From the NCBI GenBank assembly GCA_009103225.1, contig RHPI01002262.1:445628-509627 (forward strand): a stretch of 64,000 nucleotides of DNA. Reading direction: 5' to 3'. The notes beneath the pieces were generated by a model. It was not told the DNA's origin and ran no database searches. It saw nothing but the letters and a program-made list of their open reading frames with translations. Origin of the DNA: Chlorokybus atmophyticus (lineage: Eukaryota > Streptophyta > Chlorokybophyceae > Chlorokybales > Chlorokybaceae). Shown piece by piece: positions 59,423 to 64,000 of this stretch; the first letter of the stretch is position 1, and each line of letters starts with the position of its first letter. Made by a program: the position numbers and the translations under genes.

Positions 59423-60384
59423 TTGACTCACCTGCTGGAACTCCACATACGCTCACTGTGTCGTGCAGCGTGTCGCATACATGACACTGGGTCTGGTGAA
59501 ACTTGGAGAAGTCTTGTGTTGTGGCCGTTATATGTACCACAGTATCCGCCGTCTGCGTTGCTAATGCGTGACAACGCATGGGCTTTAGTCAGCCCACGCG
59601 ATCAGATGCAAGTGGTGAAGGCATGTATCTGATTGATTGTGCCACTCATGCATAGTCACTGGATAGAAACACTCCAACCAGGCCAGCAAACAAGCAGCCA
59701 TAATCCAATATACCAGGCTCCAACTAGGTAGGGGGCCTACTGCAGCAAAGTGCAAGCAGTGGCTGCAGGAGAGGTTAGTCGATAGTTGAGACACAGCAGT
59801 AGAACACAGGGTGCTGCTGCTGTCGCTTTGTGCCATTGTACATGCAGTGCAACCGTTGATTTAGCTCTGCCGCCAGCAGCAGCACAACGACCAAAACATG
59901 ACAGCGACAACAACGGCATGCTGATGTGTCACATAGCAAGCAGCAACGGGTGGCATCAGCGCCTACCGAGAACAACCCTGCCGCTCCATCTCAGGCAATC
60001 TCGCGCTTTACATGTACTAAAGGCAGGTATAGTCATATACAAGCTGCTCCTTTAGAGGGTTAACACTCTCTATTATTTAGTAGTGCCTGACAAAAACAAT
60101 AACAGTCCAAGGTCACCTAAACCCAAATGCTGGTCGCAGCATTGGCACTGCTGCTTACAGTATTGGCATGGTAGCAGCCATCTTCCTCACAGAGACTGTC
60201 GCTGGTTGCCTGCCATCCATGATATCGGTCATACCACTGCTACATCCGAGTCAAGCTTGCAAGGGACCCTCATGTCTGTCCCTGCAGCGTTGGAAGGAGC
60301 CAGCATGCCGCACACACCATGATAGTTTTGTACGTTCTCAAAGTCCCGTCTCGCCTCACAGCAGGCTCAGACACACTCCAGCTG
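59423..60384. other. Intergenic region between convergent RecG and trihelix genes
   Basis: Nothing coding is evident. It should contain both 3' untranslated regions. I see no strong AATAAA or TGTAA signal close to either stop. Confidence 0.5.
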
Positions 60385-62984
60385 CTACTTGTTGACAAGG
60401 CGCTCGTACAGTTCGAGCCACCGCTCCTCGCGCAGCCGTGCCTCGCGTTCCAGCTCAAGCCTGAGCTGCAGCAGCTGCTGCTCAAACTGCTGGCGGCGCT
60501 CCTCAGTGCGTGCCTCGTGCTCCAGCCTCATCCTGTGCAGCTCCTTCCTCAGCTCGGCCTCCTGGTGCTTGGCCTCACGCTGGTCCTTCTGCTGCTGCTC
60601 CAGTAAGTGCTTCAACAATGCCGTCAAACTCTGCAGTACAGACATGCTTGTCAACAGGCAACGTTCTCTCAGCAGTAACACTCCAGATGCTATATTGAGT
60701 TAGGCCGTAAGTTGACTATCGATACAACCTTGACGGTTGTATCACCGCCAGCACCAATGTCACAAAGGAAAACAGCACCCAAGGTACAGCCGTGTTCAGC
60801 ACGTAACCTTGCAAACATTGATGTTGCATGCGCGTTGTTAGAAGAAGAGTCATATTGTCATCGGCATAAGGGGTTGGTTGTGATAGCAGTGGCAACAGCC
60901 ATCAAGAACGCCATGATAGTCAAGTGCGAAAATATAGTATATAACAAACTGAAGGGCAGTACGTGTACCTGTTTCTCACTGTCTCGTTTCCGCTTCTTCG
61001 TAGACCGCGACGAGTGTCGATCCGGGTCTTGCTCATTGTTGTCCTCATCACCATAGTCAGACAGCAGATCATCCGGCAGAGAGCCATCGCGATGCCTCTC
61101 TCCGACCTGATCCGAATGCTCGCTGCTGCCGCTCGGCCCAGGGCTTCCCCCTCGCCCCCGCTTAGAGCGCGAGCCGCGCCTGTAACCTGCATTGACTGCA
61201 CCTGCGCTGCCGTTTGCGCGCTTCTGCACAATCTTTGTACGCACCTGTAAAAAATCGGCGTGTGTGCATGCGTGCGAGTGTGCATGCCTGCATGTGTGCT
61301 CAACGACTGCATGACTTCATGACGGTTTGCTCACAGATCACGCAGCAGCATGCCAACATGTAACGCACTGCAATAGCAGGATAGCATACCTGTGAAGTCC
61401 CATGCAGCTTTTCCATGATGTCATAGAAGGCGGGTTTCTCCAGTATCTGTCCTGTGTTGGAATCGATCAGGGGTTCGGTTGGTGGAACGCCGCTGGCAAG
61501 CGAGTTGTATGTCTGCATGAGACGATTGCCATCAAACAAGCATTGTGCAGCGCATGCGAGTGAGGAGATGATGACGTACCACAAAAGGGGTTTTCACAGC
61601 GTTGAACTTATTTTTGTGCTGTTTGGGTGTGAGGGGAAACCCAGTCTTGGAGGCAACCATCACCCATTTTTTGCTTGGCTTCACGCGGCCTCTTACACCT
61701 GGTTGTTGTGCCACACCACGCACCAACTGCGTCAACGGTTGGGGAGTTGCTGCTGATCAGGCCATAAGGTCCACATAACTGTAAAACGAGCTGCGAGAAC
61801 ACTTGCGTCAACATGCAATGTGCTCCTCACAACAACACGAACCTGTTCCACTTCATGTTCCATCAGTATCAGCAACTCCACACGTTGGTATGTCCATTGC
61901 CACATCTGCCCATCAATGTCGCGCACCCATGCACGTGACGTGTCCACCTCAGCTTCCAGCGCATCTCTTGGAACCTGCAGCAGGCTTGCATGAGAGGCAC
62001 GCAGGCTTGCACACACGCATATTGTGATGGAGTACTGGTAATTTCAACTTGCCATGCAGCAAGTCAGCTGTAATGCATGTTTCTCTTCCTTGGCTCTCAT
62101 GCACAAAAGCAATGTGGCTATAATTGGTTGCAGGATACGATGAGTTGTCATACAAGCTTAATTGCTGCTGCTTAATCTTCCAGCACCTACTGCGTTGCTT
62201 CATTGTTGATTGCTTGAAGAATGTGCTTTGCTAAATGCTCTCTTCTCCCGTTGATATCAAGTGCCATCCAACTCAGTAAGCACTGTTGCCACGGGCATGC
62301 ACCTCATATGGTCCATCTGGGCAGCTAGCATGCATTCCCGATAGACAAACAGACGAAGGAGCTCAGTTGTGCATGCTGCACGACACATGTCACAACATAC
62401 TGTTCAATCAACTGAAGACAAGTTTCCTGGTACGCTCAACATGCCACCGCAATACTACGAGGAAATCTGCTTGTAACGAGTTTGAAAGTAAGTGTGACAA
62501 CCAAGTGTGAAAACGGATGCCACTGCAATTCTGCAAAGAATTCTTCTTGTAACGAGTCTGGGATTGATTGTGACAACCAAGTGCAAAAGATGATGTTGTG
62601 GTTGCAAGTGTTAGAACTGATGTGGTGCCTTCAGCAGCAACACATTTTGGCCTGAATGCAACTAAGTGTGATGAGACAGCATTCAATGTACACCGAAATG
62701 ATGACTCAGCAACAAAGACTTGCATGGTGCGTGTGTAATTGTGTTGCCGATACGTGTTACTGACTCACCACATCCATGCCGGCGCCATTGGCGTCCATGT
62801 GCTCTTCGGCGCCGCTCTCGTCAGGCACAGCATGGGCGACAAAGCCATGGTGCTCCGCATGGTGGTGGTGATGATGGTGCTCCACGTCGACGACGGCGTC
62901 GGCGACAACGCCCACACCCACGCCCACGCCCGCCCTGTCCATGCTCGCCATGTCCCCAGGCTGCTCATAATCGCCCGGGTCCAT
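60385..62984 (-). CDS. Trihelix (Myb/SANT-like) DNA-binding protein with C-terminal coiled coil
   Basis: Six exons (62984-62769, 61974-61843, 61726-61580, 61512-61390, 61244-60969, 60630-60385) are all phase 0 and give 379 residues ending in TAG. The N-terminus is acidic with a His7 run. Residues about 95-165 fit a trihelix fold: WTYQRVELLILMEHE (helix 1), KKWVMVASKTG (helix 2) and LTPKQHKNKFNAVK (helix 3), with an extra helix FYDIMEKL as in plant trihelix factors. Then come a basic Gly/Arg stretch (RRGSRSKRGRGG), an acidic patch and an NLS-like TKKRKRDSEK. The last 80 residues form a Glu/Arg/Leu coiled coil, common at the end of these proteins and probably for dimerisation. A nuclear transcription regulator is the likely role. 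It is divergent with the gene starting at 63,728. Confidence 0.65.
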
Positions 62985-63727
62985 CTACCCAAGCTGCTGC
63001 TGCCCCTCCTTTAGTGCACTGCCCTACTTAGCTAGCAGCAAACCACTGAACCAAGCTAGCAACACTAGCAATGGCCTGTTGTAGGAAGCTTGTTGATGGC
63101 GTAAACAACCATGGTCAAGCATAATCAAGAGCGCGCAGGCAACGTTGAAGCGTGTTTAAGCTTGTGCAAGCTTGTGCAAAGCTGGTTCTCTTGCGAACTT
63201 GCGCTAGCTTGTGCGAGCTTGCTTCGAGAAGTGTTGCCAGCAGTGTTAACGTAAGCAGGCAGAGCACCAGGCTAACTGCTTCAAGACAACTTCAAGGCAA
63301 GTAAAGGCAGCAGCAGCGGCGGAGGCGGCATCTTCGACGGGTGAAGCGTATCAACTTTTACCAGCTGAACCACCAAGGGGTTAAACACTCATCAACCACC
63401 TACTGAAGTACGACAGGTTGGTCGCCGCCGCTACCGCCGCCTCTGCCGCTGCCGCTGCGTTGCCTACAAACAGCGTGCATTCTCTGTCCGTCGACCGTCG
63501 ACGTCAGCACAGTAGTAAGCTAGCAGCAGCACTGCTGCACTCATAACTTCTGATAAGCTCTGAGCCCTTCTGTCAGCAGCCCTGTGTCACAGGCGGGTGC
63601 CACACGCTGTGTGTGCCCTTGTGCATGCGGAGGAGGCTGGGGCGAGAGGCGGCGGCGGCGGCGGGGAGTAATAAGGGTGGCACGGGAGAGCAGAGAAGGG
63701 CGGGCTTGCCCAAAGGTTCAGGAAGGC
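62985..63727. promoter_or_regulatory. Divergent promoter region at the right end
   Basis: 743 bases separate two divergent start codons. The region holds repeats of the words GCTTGTGCAAGCTTG and GCTTGTGCGAGCTTG near 63,160-63,220, and GGCGGC/GCCGCC triplet patches at 63,315, 63,425 and 63,650. No TATA box is evident. Confidence 0.4.
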
Positions 63728-63936
63728 ATGGCGCTTCGCTTCGCCTCGATGATTTCGCTGTGCTGCGCTAAGGCGCCCCATGGTGTGCGCGTTGCTGCTC
63801 TCAGCGCCTTCGGTCGCAAGGATGAGGAAGTTGCCCGTGCTGCTGCTTCTGCACCGCTCTGCTCCTGGAGTCATGCAGCGCCATTGGGCGGGAGGGAGCC
63901 CCCCAGCGTCAAAGCCTGCTTGCTGAGTGCAGAAAG
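63728..63936 (+). CDS. First exon of a gene running off the right edge, unrecognised
   Basis: The ATG at 63,728 opens a 209-base frame ending at a good donor (GAAAG|GTGAGC). The N-terminus MALRFASMISLCCAK has basic and hydroxylated residues without acidic ones, as in organelle transit peptides. The rest is Ala/Ser/Pro-rich. The start could lie further upstream, since the frame is open from 63,584. The gene continues beyond the window and the product cannot be named. Confidence 0.45.
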
Positions 63937-63969
63937 GTGAGCGGGTGGTGGTGATGTTGGTTGTTTTGT

Positions 63970-64000
63970 TTTGGGGGAGGGGGGGGGGGGGGGGGGGGGG
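63970..64000 (+). other. Poly-G run at the window end
   Basis: An almost pure G run fills the last 30 bases. It lies in the first intron of the previous gene and may mark a true contig end or a sequencing artefact. Confidence 0.7.

Noticed and set aside
62757-62984. His7 run as a sign of vector contamination
   Set aside because: The His run is interrupted by natural codons, sits inside a splice-consistent first exon and has no vector sequence around it.

Overview
The window is nuclear DNA from a eukaryote, most likely a green alga with a ciliated or flagellated stage. Genes are split by many short GT-AG introns. Domain content is plant-like (RecG helicase, germin-like cupins, a trihelix/Myb-SANT regulator, a RING-CH ubiquitin ligase), and there is a Chibby-type basal-body protein. 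The standard genetic code fits the conserved genes: about 1,000 RecG codons contain no in-frame stop. I cannot name the species. There are no prokaryotic operons, CRISPR arrays or convincing tRNA/rRNA genes.

Layout. Positions 1-277 hold the 3' end of an unrecognised gene. From 2.5 to 9.4 kb, on the minus strand, lies a long multi-exon gene that looks like a mobile-element or expanded-family protein: a basic/coiled-coil N-terminus, a large conserved core, a PIN/FEN-like nuclease core and a CXC (tesmin/TSO1-like) cysteine cluster. From 9.84 to 18.07 kb is a large imperfect inverted duplication; each arm carries a four-exon germin-like gene with its promoter and a decayed second gene. From 18.3 to 25.1 kb sit two head-to-head pogo/Tigger-like transposase copies, one nearly intact and one broken, whose outer flanks match as inverted repeats. 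From 25 to 30 kb is AT-richer DNA with repeats, hairpins and one N; a 164-bp exact copy of the DNA downstream of germin 2 ends at that N.

The right half (30-64 kb) is gene-dense. In order: Chibby (+), MPP10 (-), an empty 5-kb stretch, a RING-CH E3 ligase (-), a Trp-repeat/glycine-zipper protein (-), a protein joining a calponin-homology domain to a transmembrane helix and a LysM domain (-), RecG (+), a trihelix-type regulator (-), and the first exon of another gene (+) at the right edge, which ends in a G run. I rebuilt these genes exon by exon; nearly all joins keep reading frame and splice phase.

How they fit together. MPP10 (rRNA processing) and RecG (organelle DNA repair) are housekeeping genes; Chibby points to cilia. 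The most unusual genes are the neighbouring minus-strand pair at 47.4-53.5 kb. One could tie the cytoskeleton across a membrane to a glycan through LysM. The other is a low-complexity protein with repeated WL-x-WL-x-W motifs and a glycine-zipper segment. I know of no described protein with either architecture.
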